Shown here: positions 1-10,319 of the stretch, piece by piece
Layout of the letters: every line of letters begins with the position of its first letter
How positions within the stretch are numbered: position 1 is the stretch's first letter
NCBI GenBank assembly: GCA_964036045.1
Contig: OZ038388.1
Location: forward strand, 9,566,733 to 9,630,732
DNA from: Eutreptiella sp. 'Long Island Sound 2002'
Taxonomy: Eukaryota > Euglenozoa > Euglenophyceae > Eutreptiales > Eutreptiaceae
Direction: 5' to 3'
DNA length: 64,000 nt
Notes under the pieces: model-generated
Seen by the model: the letters and a program-made list of their open reading frames with translations, nothing else
Database searches by the model: none
Told to the model about the DNA's origin: nothing
Made by a program: the position numbers and the translations under genes

Positions 1-62
1 GGAGCTCAGTCTTCCGTTCTGTTGCCCATATATGGGGATTGTGTAGTGCTAGCTGAGCCAGC

Positions 63-135
63 TCGGATTTACCCGAATAGGTGAGGAGGAAAGAAGAGAT
101 GGCGAAGCAATAGCACTACACAAGACACATATATG
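63..135 (+). repeat. 73-bp inverted repeat, left arm
   Basis: This segment is the exact reverse complement of 522-594. The arms are 73 bp and lie about 386 bp apart. Identity stops sharply on both sides. A diverged partial copy of the same motif also lies at about 24-52, so 24-135 can itself fold back. No terminal-repeat transposon is recognised between the arms. The right arm ends exactly where gag-like coding sequence of element A begins, so the pair probably marks a rearrangement breakpoint. Confidence 0.85.
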
Positions 136-521
136 CCCACCCTGTCCCTCCCTTAAGTTCTTCGCTCACCGTGAAAAGCAGTTGACACTTGGGTCGTCGG
201 TTGCCACGGTTTTAAGAGCATGGGAGGTTAATAGTGGTTGGAGCATGTAAGGAGTACTGATTTTCGAAATTTTTTATTATACTACGGTTTTCTCTGACAT
301 CGTCGACGACAGGTCGTAGCTTAGAGGAAAAACACAACTCTAAGGTTGGTAGAGTGTGGGTTCAAACCCCATGGAGGGGGTATTTCAGGTCAAAAATTTC
401 ATTTTTCATGTATAATACCATTATTGTGTATATTTTGAGGGTGCCCGTTTCAATGAAAGGTAGCAAAGGGCACCAAAAGAGCAGAAAACAGAGAAAACAA
501 ACCGGTTTTAAGGAGTTGGCC
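136..521. other. Unassigned AT-rich sequence between the inverted repeat arms
   Basis: Apart from the tRNA-like segment, nothing coding or repeated elsewhere in the window was found here. An open frame runs through it into the A gag, but only the part after 594 resembles Gag, so the earlier residues are unlikely to be real protein. Confidence 0.5.
310..379 (+). other. tRNA-like (SINE-like?) A-box and B-box pair
   Basis: An A-box-like TAGCTTAGAGG at 317-327 and a perfect B-box-like GGTTCAAACC at 359-368 sit at tRNA-like spacing. The T-arm can pair over 5 bp at 356-372. The flanking seven-base segments do not pair as an acceptor stem, and the anticodon arm is poor. This is therefore not a functional tRNA gene. 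It could be a tRNA pseudogene, the head of a tRNA-derived SINE, or chance. Confidence 0.25.
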
Positions 522-594
522 CATATATGTGTCTTGTGTAGTGCTATTGCTTCGCCATCTCTTCTTTCCTCCTCACCTATTCGGGTAAATCCGA
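522..594 (-). repeat. 73-bp inverted repeat, right arm
   Basis: Exact reverse complement of 63-135. Its right edge abuts the truncated gag of element A at about 595. The plus-strand version reads as a pyrimidine-rich tract. Confidence 0.85.
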
Positions 595-1840
595 AGATCC
601 GCGAGGGATTGATCCAGACGGAGCAGGCCTGCCTCCAGTGGCTGGAGGATGAGGAGCGAGTGGACGCCCCCAACCAGAAGTTGGAGGATTTGTGGTCCAT
701 CCCGCTGCCGCTGGAGCGCGGGGAACTGAGGGTCCGGGAATGGAATCGGTACATCCGCAGGTACCGAAGAAGCCTCAAGCTGGTGGAGGACTGGAATGAG
801 GCCATCGAGATCCGACACCTGCTGAAGGACGTCCTCCCCGGCCACTGGAAGAGGAGGGTGGAGGACGAGGAGAAGAAGAGAGCAAAGAAGGGCGTCGCCG
901 TACGGATCATGGCATCGGAGGACACCCACGCCGGAATAAAGGAGTTCTTCTGGCGAAACCTTGGCGATCCCAGCCGAATGTTGGGGTTGAAAAACGCCGT
1001 CTACGTGGAGGTATTCGGCAACACCATGGGGCAAAGGCTGATGCGCCTCAACAACGCGGAGTGGAGGCGCGGAGAGCCGCTGAGGATGCAGGTCATCTTC
1101 GCCCGCATGAGCCTGGACGAGATCGTGAAGTACATCAAGGTGGTGCTGAAGCTCAACGCCAAGAACGAGGCCCATGTGCAGGATCCACAGGGCCATGGAC
1201 ATCGAGGTCATCGGGAAGATCGCGGACACTGAGAGGTCAAGGAGGACACGGTCGGCACCGCTGAGGAAGGGAGTGGAAGCGGCCAAAATCTCTGGACCGC
1301 AACCACCCGAGAGGATCAGAAAGAAACCCACTTCTTCGCGTTTGTAGCGCACAATATGAAGGAGCATGGGCAGGACAGGTCCAGGTGGAACCGCTTGGAC
1401 CCAAGGACCAAAATCCGCAGGGAACCGCGGAGGATCAGGAACCCGCCGCTCTCGTTCCGCGAGTACAGATCACAGCACGACGGTTGCTTGGTCTGCTACG
1501 GCAAGGGGAACAACCATGCATATGACCACCGGCATTGCAAGGTATATGAGGAGGACAAGAAGACCTACTTCGCCGCCCATCCCGACAAGAAGCCCAAGGA
1601 GCACCGAGTTGCCGATTGGAAGGCAAAGGGCGGAGATGGTGGAAAGGCCAAGGAAGGGGCCAAGGGAAAGGCAGAGGAAAAGGCTATGGTGGAGGACCCG
1701 GCCCAGACCGACGCGTGAGGTCGATCGCGGATATTGCTGAGGACATGTTGAGGACGTTGCAGGAACTCAAAGCCCAGCAACGTGGCGGACAAAGTCCGGG
1801 CAGATCGCAGGAGGAGGGAGCTGCGGCAGGCCACGTCTAG
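595..1840 (+). pseudogene. gag: Element A gag, C-terminal half
   Basis: Structural polyprotein remnant. The segment reading LEDEERVDAP through the Arg/Trp-rich stretch to IFARMSLDEIV aligns with the capsid-like domain of B, C and D (LNEQERVDAP to IPARMSCNEIL). The same frame then has a TGA at 1230-1232 and continues through PRRIRNPPLSF into a zinc-knuckle-like CLVC with further His and Cys (1486-1540). A frameshift in the Lys/Gly-rich stretch (about 1620-1715) moves the tail to the frame that ends at TAG 1838-1840. That tail (IAEDMLRTLQELKAQ) resembles the family tail. The coiled-coil N-terminal half is missing. Confidence 0.75.
1838..1840 (+). promoter_or_regulatory. Candidate gag-pol readthrough UAG, element A
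   Basis: This TAG ends the gag tail frame, and the protease frame is the same frame. It is followed by AGG AGC CCC, nearly the same as the CGG AGC CCC that follows the gag stop in B, C and D. Seven bases later CCCAC (1848-1852) can pair with GTGGG (1857-1861) around a 4-base loop. One additional in-frame TAG at 1931-1933 is probably decay of this copy. Confidence 0.45.
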
Positions 1841-3586
1841 AGGAGCCCCCACAGGAGTGGGACCCCGGAGGTCTCTCCTCCGAAAATCAGTGGAATCCTA
1901 GAGAAAGCAAAGGCACATCGGGTGTCGAAGTAGGCTCCAGAAGAGCCCACACCTCTGAGGTTTGTCACTCCCAACCCCTGGAGCGCCCTGCCAAGGGAAG
2001 TGTATGTGGGCAAGGGACGTGGCAAGAAAGAAGGAGCAACCACGGAGAGCCCCGTGGACGGGCAGGACCAGCCCAGGATCTACACCATCCGTGACTATAC
2101 CCTCGAAATCCTGATGCGCCCGGATGTGCTAGAGTTGCATGCCGTGAGAGTCGTCCATACATCGCAGGGTGACGAGCGGCAGTTCCACTTGAAGCTGCGT
2201 GTACGGTGCGGACAAGAGGAGTTGGTGGTGGATGTTTTGGTGGATACGGGTGTTCAGGTGAGCCTGGTCCGGAGAGGGTTGTTCAAGGAGGAATCCCTGC
2301 AGCCCAGCCGTAGACCGGTACGCCCGAAGGTGGCCAATGGAGAGATTATGGGTGGTGGCACCCATGAGGCCACTATCAGTATTGAATTCTGAGAGCATGA
2401 GCGCTTGAACCGCCCTGATTTGGCGAAGAGAAGCACTCTATCCGGAAACTTCTATGTGGCCGACATTACAGATTGGGATATGATCATGGGGTATGACTTC
2501 ATGGTGGGAAACGCCATTGGAGCCCTTCCCCATAGTGCAACGCTGGTCTGGGAGGATAACGAATGCCTTACATGGCTGTCCACGGACTATGCATGCGGAT
2601 CATTACAATGGAATGCTGAGAAAGAGGATCGGATCCTCCAAGCGGTGCAAGCTGTGGGTGCCAAGTCCAGAGGATACCGCGGAGTTCAGCTCATGGAGTA
2701 TGGAATGGCGCCGCAGGTGTATGCCAGGATGATTCAGACGCTCGGAGCCGAAGAGCCCCAGACGGACGTCTTTGCTTCCCGGGATGCCCCACTTTGGAGA
2801 AGATCATCGCGGATAGGGCAAAGGGGATCCTGGTCATAACCGGCATAGGATCCACCCCATGTCCGCTGGAAGGTCTCAAGTCGACGCTGCATTCCATCAC
2901 CCTGAACGAGATGTCATTCCGGCCAGAAGAGCAGTTGTTCATCGACGCCAAGGGTTCATCAATGCCCTCCCCGGGTCAAGCGTGGGGTACCAAGGCTTTC
3001 CTGGTGGATGGGGCGTAAACCCAGCCCACGGGTGATGAAGCATTCATCCGTAGGGTTGAGGCGGTGCCCATGCGGGTCATGTTTGAGCCCAAGGAGGGGA
3101 CGGATCGGCCAATGGATGGCATTGACGTCCTGTCCCACGCCCAGACTCGACCACGTCGTCAACTACACGCGGATGGGGATGCATGACCGTGTGGCAGCCA
3201 AGAAGAGGCCGGCCATTGTCACATTTCCGCATTGGTGGGATGACAAGATGTTTGTCACCGGCAAGTACGAGAAGGATGAGTTCGTAGCGAGGGTCATGGA
3301 TCACCGGACTGGCCAGCCACAAAAGGCGCTGTTCAGTGCAAAAAGGGTCATGGATCACATCGCGGACCAATATGATGGACCGGTTGGGTCGGACCCGCCG
3401 ACGTCGGATTTTCCAAGAATGGGGGCCGGTAGCGAGAAGAACTCGGCTGATGCCGCAAATTTCCGAAGAGTATCGGTGGGAAGAGCTCCCCACGACGATG
3501 AAGACGGCATATCGGACGAGGAGAAGTCGGACTCGGACCCAGAAGAGGCCTATACCGCAGTGCGGTCGGTTGTATCGATACCAAAA
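1841..3586 (+). pseudogene. pol: Element A pol, protease and linker
   Basis: Retroviral-type aspartic protease with the active site VLVDTGVQVSL near 2240-2270, a flap-like VANGE, and the C-terminal WDMIMGYDFM. It is broken by TGA at 2390-2392 but continues in the same frame to 2839. The next region, partly in another frame (about 2794-3018), matches the protease-RT linker of B, C and D (I.KIR.DRSK, LNK, DAKG). The frame used from 3008 ends at TAA 3587-3589, directly before the RT N-terminus. Confidence 0.75.
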
Positions 3587-5036
3587 TAAGCGGCTGAAGA
3601 GGCCCAGGAGAACCGGAAGGTCGCCGAGCTGAAGGAGAGGCTGATAAATGCCTATCCGCGGCTATTCAGTGGCGTCGCCAACAAGAACCCTCCAGATCGT
3701 GGGAGGTTTGGCACAGCGAGGATCAAGCTGAAGCCGAACGCCAAGATCTATCGTCATCGGGGGTACCAACTTCAGGGCGATCGGGCCGAGGCCATGAAGA
3801 AGTTGTTGGCCGAGTTTATTGAGCGGGGCTGGATCGAACCCTCCGACAATGAGTGGGCCAGCCCAGCCTTTTTCGTGCCCAAGAAGGAGAAGGGCGAGTG
3901 GAGGTTGGTGGTTGATTACACGGGTTTGAACGAGCAAACCGGGCACGACTCGTACTCGCTTCCTCTGATCGACACCATCCTCCAAAAACAACAAAAGAAG
4001 CGGATCTTCACGGTGTTAGACCTGAAACACGGCTATCACCAGATGCCGCTACACCCGGACTCCAGGCCCTGTACAGCGATGTCGACGCCGCTGGGGCCCA
4101 TGCGGTGGAAAGTGGTGCCTATTGGCGCCAAGAATGGGAACGCCGCTTTCCAGCGCATGATGGAGGACCTACTCGGTCCTGTCCCCGACTGTGCCGACCC
4201 CTTTGTTGATGACATCATCATCGGGTCCGGCACGGAGGACATGACTGAGGACAAGCTCATCGAAGCGCATGAGAAGGATCTGCGCCGAGTGCTCAGCGAC
4301 CTGGACAAGCACAACATGGTGTGCAAGCCCACCAAAGCCTCACTCTTCGTGAAGGAAGTGGAGTTTGCGGGTCACGCGGTTGGTCACGGGCAACGCCTTC
4401 CCATGCCTGGGAAGCTGGTGTCCCTGCACTACTGGGAGAAGCCCCAGACCATCAGCGAACTCCGGTCCTTCATGGGGTTCTGCAATTACTATTCGGGCTA
4501 TGTCCGGATGTATGCAGAACTCTCGGGGCCGCTGCACAAGATGCTGCAGCGGGGGAAGTTCGATGGCCGGAAGGGGAGCAAGAAGAAGCTTGCCTGGAAC
4601 CCTGAAGGCCGAAGATGCGTTCAGCCGCCTGAAGGAGCGACTCCTGGGGCAGCTGGGGCTATTCCTGGTGGACCAGGACAAGGGATTCGTGCTACGGACG
4701 GACGCCTCGGACTATGCTGTAGGGGCAGTCCTCGAGCAGGTCCGGGACGACGGGTCGCACGTACCCGTGGCGTTCTGGAGCCGGATCCTGGCCGAGGGCC
4801 AACGTCCAACCTGGACCGCGAGGGAGAAGGAGACGTACGCCATTGTTTGTGCGCTTAGGAAGTGGTCTGGCCACATCGGATTACAACCGGTGGTGGTTTG
4901 TACGGACCATCAGTCCTTACAGAGCTGGCACAAGGAGGACGTCGACACCCCCTCGGGACCGGCGGCGAGGAGGGCCTGATGGCATGAGACGTTCTCCAAG
5001 TTCGACCTCAGCGTTGTATATGTCCCGGGGAAGGAC
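3587..5036 (+). pseudogene. pol: Element A pol, reverse transcriptase and RNase H (to the B insertion)
   Basis: After TAA 3587-3589 the same frame gives the RT entry segment (ERGWIEPSDNEWASP). RT motifs follow: WRLVVDYTGLN, catalytic VLDLKHGYHQ at about 4013-4042, MSTPLGPMRWKV, the core FVDDIII (Phe replaces the usual Tyr of YxDD), and the thumb GFCNYYSGY. A frameshift near 4600 moves RNase H to another frame: RTDASDYAVGAVLEQ, REKETYAIV, CTDHQSLQSWHK. TGA at 4978-4980 stands where other copies have AGA. The frame continues to VPGKD at 5036, where element B is inserted. Confidence 0.85.
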
Positions 5037-6316
5037 TGAAGCGGTACCCAGAACCTATGGCCCATGGTCCGGAGGCCTGTGAGCCGTCACACCCGTTATG
5101 GCCTATGGCCCGGAGGCCTGTGAGCCTGTGAGTCACACCCGTGCGGAAGCCGTTGACACCGGCTGTCAGCGGGATATCTCTGTTCTCTAACCCGCGAAAT
5201 CTGGAATCCGATTTCTAACCATTAGATCAATGGGAAATTACCATAACTTTATTGTTTTAGGCGATTTTCGTTCGGAAATCGGTGAAATACCCGATTTCTA
5301 CCGCGATTTCTAATTGTCGTGAAATCGCCGCCAAACGTCGCCCGTTCCGTGCACTGCATTAGATAATTCTGTAAAACGATTCTTCTTGAGGTTAAGACTG
5401 AAACAGTCTTTGAGTGATCCGCAATTTTTTCCTTGATAGAACGCATCGCGTTCCAGATTTTTCCAAGAAAATCTGGGCGGCCGAAGGCGCTTTGCACCCC
5501 CAATTGGAATAACAAGGGTTACGAGCGTTCAATCGCCCAAGGACAAACTAACGTGCCTCATAGGCAATGTGTATGAGGTTTTGCCCCCCATAGTCATAGG
5601 ATGAGGCCAAAGGATCCCAGCTCCCTAGGCCCAAAGGGTTTTTTTTTTTAGTGTTCTTCAAGAAGTGCGCTTTTTCACGTACTTGGCATCCAAGTACGTG
5701 TATAAGTATGTTGAGTTGGCATTTGCCCCACCCATGCTTGCCTCTACATCCGGGGCATATCACTTGTCTTCCCCGGATAGTACATATATGATCTCCATAT
5801 ATATATTGGCAATATATTTTGCGTGCATGCTAAAATTCCGCTTTCCGAAAGGAGGTCGTTTTTCGACCAAAGCACTTGCATGCGTGTTAAGGGACCACAG
5901 TTACTTTAGAATATAGGCACACTTTGATTCTAGGCGACTAGGTTGGGTGTAGAAAGCGAGGGTAGGGTTGTATGCCATATTTGGTGTCATATCACGTGCC
6001 CATTTGGCGGGTGCACCATTCCAAGACTAACCCGCTAATGGACCCCATATTGCACGAAGCCCTTTCATTGTACTCCCAACCAACACTCGCAAGCCTAACC
6101 TTCGTGAAGGGACGCTCGTGGAGCGCTCCCGAAGCGATGCGTTGCGAGCAAGCTGTGTTTTTTGCAATATTCCATTTTTGCATGTGCCCACTTCGGAGGC
6201 AGCGCGCGCGTCCTTCCAAAGCGCCCCAAGTGGAGCACATATGTGGAATCGAAGGTCATTTGTGTCGAGTCATTGTGTTTAGAAGGATTGGTCGATTACT
6301 CAATCCAAGCCGAAGA

Positions 6317-6330
6317 TATTATAATATATT
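6317..6330 (+). promoter_or_regulatory. TATA-like box in the LTR, likely core promoter
   Basis: The AT-only stretch holding TATAATATA (6320-6328) is preserved at the equivalent position of every LTR of B, C and D: 19610-19618, 44420-44428 and 56830-56838 on plus; 29108-29116 and 58710-58718 on minus. It lies 60-70 bases upstream of the conserved hairpin. The U3/R border would then be just downstream. This is inferred from position and conservation only. Confidence 0.45.
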
Positions 6331-6388
6331 TGTGTAGTTTTCAAGGCACTTTTGCGTGTATTTTCGCCAATTTTGCTGTTTTTTGCCC

Positions 6389-6446
6389 GTCATGATGTCA
6401 AGTGGCGACCGTGTATCTCAACGTTGCGCCCAATTGACATCATGAC
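6389..6446 (+). repeat. 13-bp perfect hairpin in the LTR
   Basis: GTCATGATGTCAA at 6389-6401 pairs perfectly with TTGACATCATGAC at 6434-6446 across 32 bases. Both arms are identical in all six LTRs of B, C and D (19679-19736, 28990-29047, 44489-44546, 56899-56956, 58592-58649), although surrounding bases vary. If transcription starts at the TATA-like box, it lies in the R region of the RNA. Confidence 0.85.
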
Positions 6447-8033
6447 CCAAGTATGTTATGGGGGTACATACTTCGGTGCCCAACATATCTTGGACCCGGC
6501 GAACAACTCCCCTTGGGCTTGGCATACTGTGGCCGCCATGTTGGCGATTTGGGACGATCCCAAATCACGGGCTCACTTGGCGACCCTGCCATTCCCAAAA
6601 CCGGAGGGGTTTGGAGGACGCCCAAAAGATATGTTGGACGCATATGACTTGATACCAATCCTATGGCACACTCCGGTCCAAGTCGGGCATGTGCCTCATT
6701 TGCCCCAACCATGAGTGTGCGCATTTTCGGCCATTTTGAGCAATTTTCCACATTTTCTGCCCGCCGTGCACCATGTTCAGCCCCCTCGTGCACGCCGGAC
6801 GCATGGACCAATGGACCATATATGACATGGGTGTTATGTATATTGGTCACCATTGTTCGCACACCACGTGGGCGAAGCGGAGCAAACTTCGTCAAGGTGC
6901 TAGCCCAAAGTGAGTGTGGACAATTTTGCCATTTTGGCAGTTGTGGACCCAATTTGGATTGTCACGACGCCGAGTGGCTTGGGGATCTTTGGGGGCCAAG
7001 TGCATGGGAGTCTCAGTTGGACTCCCGGTGGATTGCGTATGGAATCGCGGATCTGATCTTCAAGCGGGCGTGGAGATATACCATTGGGAGCACCCCCGGA
7101 TTTTGGCTGATTTTGAGCAGCCAAAATGACCCCCTTTTCGGACCCAAATTTCACCCCCCCGTGTGGTCAATTGGCGGCCCCATATCTCTATGCCCACAAA
7201 AAGCCCGGACCTAATTTTCAAGTTGTGCACTCAGATATGGGTCCTAGGTCCTGCCTCCTATCCTGTGAGCCATTGGCCTTGCCCTGGCCGGGCGAGCCAC
7301 GCGTGGGAATGACGCCAATTTTGGTTATTTTGGCATCAAGACCCCACTTGACGAACCCGTGGTGCCCTGATGCCGGGGCCCTCAGAGGGAACCAGGTTGG
7401 GTGAGGGCTACACGGGGTGCGTACTTGAAGGGCATAGGGTCAGTTGCATCATCCCTACCTCTGGCGGGTCCGAACAAGGGGTCAATTGTGGAGATTTCAG
7501 TTTGGGCTGAAACAGCCCATTTTCAGCTACCAACTCCTAGGGGATAATGGCGGGGCCATATCTCTGGCTCAGAGGGAGTTGGGACCTGCCGTTGGGGGAG
7601 CATAGGCAGTCACCATGGGTTGGCCTTGGAGCGCCTTGGTTCCAAGGAACTCGCCTGTGCCTGGGCGTGACACCCTCCCCTATCGGCAGGGTTTCAGGGT
7701 CCGGACTGAGCAGGGCATGGGTCGTGTTTGAGCCCCCGCCCCTGCCAGCCACTGAGAGAGTCGGACCTGGGATTGGGATATGAGTTGGGACTGAGTGTCT
7801 ATTGTCCTGTGATGCCTTTATTCAAGTCCAGTCCCAACCCCATGTGTACATATCCTGATGTGTTGCTGTACATACTTTTGTTCCCTTGTTTCAGAGTGGC
7901 AAGGATCCTGAAACGCTTTGTCACATGACACGAGCGTGATGATGCCCCTGTGAGCGCAGTGCTTTGCCTGCCTGCTTGCTTGCGCGTGTCCACCGCAGCG
8001 TCCCGTGGCCAGGCCCCCCACGGGAACGCATCA

Positions 8034-8266
8034 AAAGCTTTCACCGCCGCGGGGTTACCCATCCCTCGCGTGCCACTCGGGGCCACCAACCCCGAGTACC
8101 ACGGGCTTCGCAGCGCCGCCCGGCAACAGCGCCGAGTCCGTGAAGGAAGTGCACGGACCGGAACTCCGACATCAACGAGTTCCTTCGGCCGACCAGCAAG
8201 GGCGCACTCCCAGCTTCAGCAACCGCCGCAACAACCACCCTCAGGACCAGTCCATCGAGGGGAACG
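8034..8266 (+). promoter_or_regulatory. Element B leader (LTR to gag)
   Basis: The first bases after the LTR read AAAGCTTTCACCGCCGCGGG, conserved in C and D with one extra base. No TGG-starting tRNA primer-binding site is seen at the LTR edge. A 7-bp hairpin follows: CTCGGGG at 8076-8082 and CCCCGAG at 8090-8096 around CCACCAA, present unchanged in C and D. It is a candidate packaging or priming structure. Confidence 0.5.
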
Positions 8267-9089
8267 ATGGTGAATTGGGATGAGGCGGGCAAGACGTGGC
8301 CGCAGCCCCACCCCCATGTGGTGCGCCTACTGCGTGGGTTGCTGTGGGGGCGGCACTACCGCCACAGCAATCCCCAGTGCGAAGGCGGCATGCCCGGGAG
8401 CTTTGAGCTCCGCGAGGACATGGGCGAGGGCCGCCTGCAGGCAGTGGAGGACTGGCTGCGGCTAGAAGGGTATGCGTACCGCTTCTGCCGCAAGCGCTGG
8501 AGGGTCTGGACCCGCCCGGACAGGCCCGGCGAAGGGCTGCGCCCCGACGGGATTGAGGAGGACGAGAACTCCAACGAGTACCCGTCGGGCACCACGATCA
8601 ATGTCCCCATGTGGGACATGATCGAGAAGGAGTTCCTGGAGCTGGGGAACGAGCGCACGCTGCAGGGCAGCAGCAGCAGCGCGTCTCCTGGGAAGGAGAA
8701 GCGTTCCGCCGGGGACAGGAGGCGGGACAGGAAGTGGCGGGAGTACCAGGAATCCCTGGCTACTGAAGCCGCCCAAGGCGCCAGGGGCGGAACCCCAGCC
8801 CACAGCCCCCAACGGGCCAGTGGCGGTCACCACCCCGGCCACACCACCCTTGGCGACTTCCTGCAAGTCGCCAAGCAGGCCAAGGCCAAGCCCCGTCCGC
8901 TGCTCGTGAGGAAGTCAGGCCCCAGCAGCGACATGGAGTCGGCCCACCGCGGGAGGAGGCCAGCCGACCAGGCCAGCTTCAGCAGCAGCGTCGCTCCCGA
9001 CCAAAGGGACGTGGCCCGCGCCTGTGAGCGCGCCTGTGGGGTGCCCTGCAACCTTCGGGCTGCCCGGCAATGGGCCACGCAGGCAGAAC
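8267..9089 (+). pseudogene. gag: Element B gag, N-terminal MVNW domain
   Basis: ATG at 8267 starts MVNWDEAGKTW, matched by the same start in C (41273) and D (46583), which fixes the initiation codon. The domain of roughly 270 residues has a conserved GGMPGSFELRED block, a Trp/Arg-rich WRVWTRPDRP block, and a Ser/basic tail with KRDRKWREYQESLA. No known domain was recognised. The frame is lost near 9085 by one extra base compared with D. At the point where C and D have a TAA, B has CAA. Confidence 0.75.
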
Positions 9090-9701
9090 GCTGCCGTGGA
9101 GGGCGCCGTCGCCATCGCCCAGCACGAGGCTGGTGATTGGGGCAGAGGCATGGCCTTCCACGCCTCGGCCGTGGCAGCCATTGCCGCTGGAGTCACGGCC
9201 GCAGCCGCCCAAGAGGCAGCGACTGCCCGGGTCAGGGGTGAGGTGACGGCAGCCGCCCAGGAAGCCCACCTGGCCCAGGAGGCCTTTGCCCGCAAGGAGG
9301 CTGAGGTGAAAGCGCTGGAAGAGGCGCTTGCCCAAGAGAGGGCAAGGAAGAAGGCGGAGGAAAGGGCCCACGCCGAGGCAACGGCGAAAGCCCAGGCGGA
9401 CACCGCCAGGAAGGAAACCATCGAGGCCGCGCAACGGAAGGTCGCTGAGGAGAGGGCCAAGACGGAGGCGGAGCTGGCAGCCTTGGAGGCGGAGAAGGCG
9501 CGGCTGCAGCGGGCTTGGGAAGCCGAGGCTGCCCGTGCCGGGGAGGAGCCCGAAGGGCGAGCTGCCGCCGCCACGGCCGCCGCTATGGAGGAGGCGGAGG
9601 CCAAGCTCCAGCACGAGACTCCTCCGGGAGGATCCCGAGTGGAGACCCTTCGAAAGCTTTTCGAAGGGGAGGCCTCCTCCAGGATGACGCTGGATCCATA
9701 G
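9090..9701 (+). pseudogene. gag: Element B gag, Ala/Glu coiled coil
   Basis: A long Ala, Glu, Lys and Arg-rich helix-forming stretch (AEVKALEEALAQERARKKAEERA and on), followed by the conserved SRVETLRKLFEG block. The frame ends at TAG 9699-9701. That stop lies inside a 6-base insertion not found in D, so it is copy-specific. This segment would be expected to drive Gag multimerisation; that is inference from composition. Confidence 0.7.
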
Positions 9702-10319
9702 GAGGTTGACACGGGCAGCAGTGGAAACAGTGGCCCCACCGCCTACCGACGGAGGAAGGGGAAGGGGAAGACCCCCGAGAGGTCACGGAGGCCAGCGGGT
9801 GGACACCCCCACGACTCCGACCCCTTCTTCACCGCCAGCGACGGGGATGAACGAGGCTCCCGACATCGCCGAGGAGTCGCTGGCGGAGGAGGCGGAGACG
9901 TCCCCATGGAGCCGGAGGGTGAGAGTGAGGATCTCCCCCCTCCCTACCGGAGCTCGGAGTCTTCCGCGTGCGGGACCGAGACGCCCAGGTGGGGCGACAT
10001 GGACGAGGATGATGACATGGACTTTGACTACACGAAGAAGCCCCCATCCTCGGACGCACCGAGGCGACCCGGCGGAGACCCACCGGGACCCCCTGGCGGA
10101 GGACCATCAGGACCCCCTGGAGGACGCCCACCAAGTGGACCCCCTGGAGGCGGACCACCGGGCAGGGGAGGACCCCTGGACCGGGCAGACCCGGCGGAGG
10201 CCCTCCTGGAGGACCCCCTGGGGACCCCGACAACCAACCAGAAAGCGGTGACCCGGACGCCACCTGGCGGTGGATTGTCCACCTCCGCAGGAGGGTCCAG
10301 TCCCTCGAGCGCGAGATAG
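9702..10319 (+). pseudogene. gag: Element B gag, acidic and Pro-Gly-rich spacer
   Basis: Continues in the same frame after the 9699 stop. An Arg/Lys/Gly-rich stretch, the block PPPYRSSES and an acidic GDMDEDDDMD are followed by a collagen-like run of PPG and GGP repeats (about 10074-10170). One missing C near 10165 shifts the frame, so the residues to 10319 in this frame are out of register. The downstream sequence resumes in the next frame. Confidence 0.65.

Larger units (their letters stand above)
595..5036 (+). mobile_element. Element A, left part (5'-truncated Ty3/gypsy chromovirus-like element)
   Basis: It holds the C-terminal half of gag, then protease, linker, reverse transcriptase and most of RNase H, all on the plus strand. 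No 5' LTR or N-terminal gag is present; homology starts abruptly at the inverted repeat. At 5036 the RNase H reading frame is cut by element B and continues at 21219 with the next expected codon. A is clearly diverged from B, C and D at the protein level but has the same domain order, so it is a separate, older subfamily. Confidence 0.85.
5037..8033 (+). repeat. Element B 5' LTR
   Basis: Runs from TGAAGCGGTACCC to GGGAACGCATCA (TG...CA), 2997 bp, which is long for a Ty3/gypsy LTR. It matches 18332-21218 over nearly its whole length. Its first 180 bases differ from the C and D LTR heads and contain a GGCCCGGAGGCCTGTGAGCC-type unit of about 43 bp duplicated at roughly 5054-5143. It contains the TATA-like box at 6320-6328, the 13-bp hairpin at 6389-6446, and a pyrimidine tract plus CAG near 7880-7900. 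Open frames inside it are not conserved between copies and look accidental. Confidence 0.93.

Noticed and set aside
3077-3493. 138-residue minus-strand ORF in element A
   Set aside because: Antisense of the protease-RT linker; no matching protein pattern.
6663-7214. 183-residue ORF inside the B 5' LTR
   Set aside because: The equivalent stretches of the C and D LTRs contain stops and shifts, and the sequence is shared as non-coding LTR.
8034-8060. A tRNA-iMet primer-binding site after the B LTR
   Set aside because: The expected TGGTATCAGAGC-like bases are absent; the sequence reads AAAGCTTTCACCGCC.
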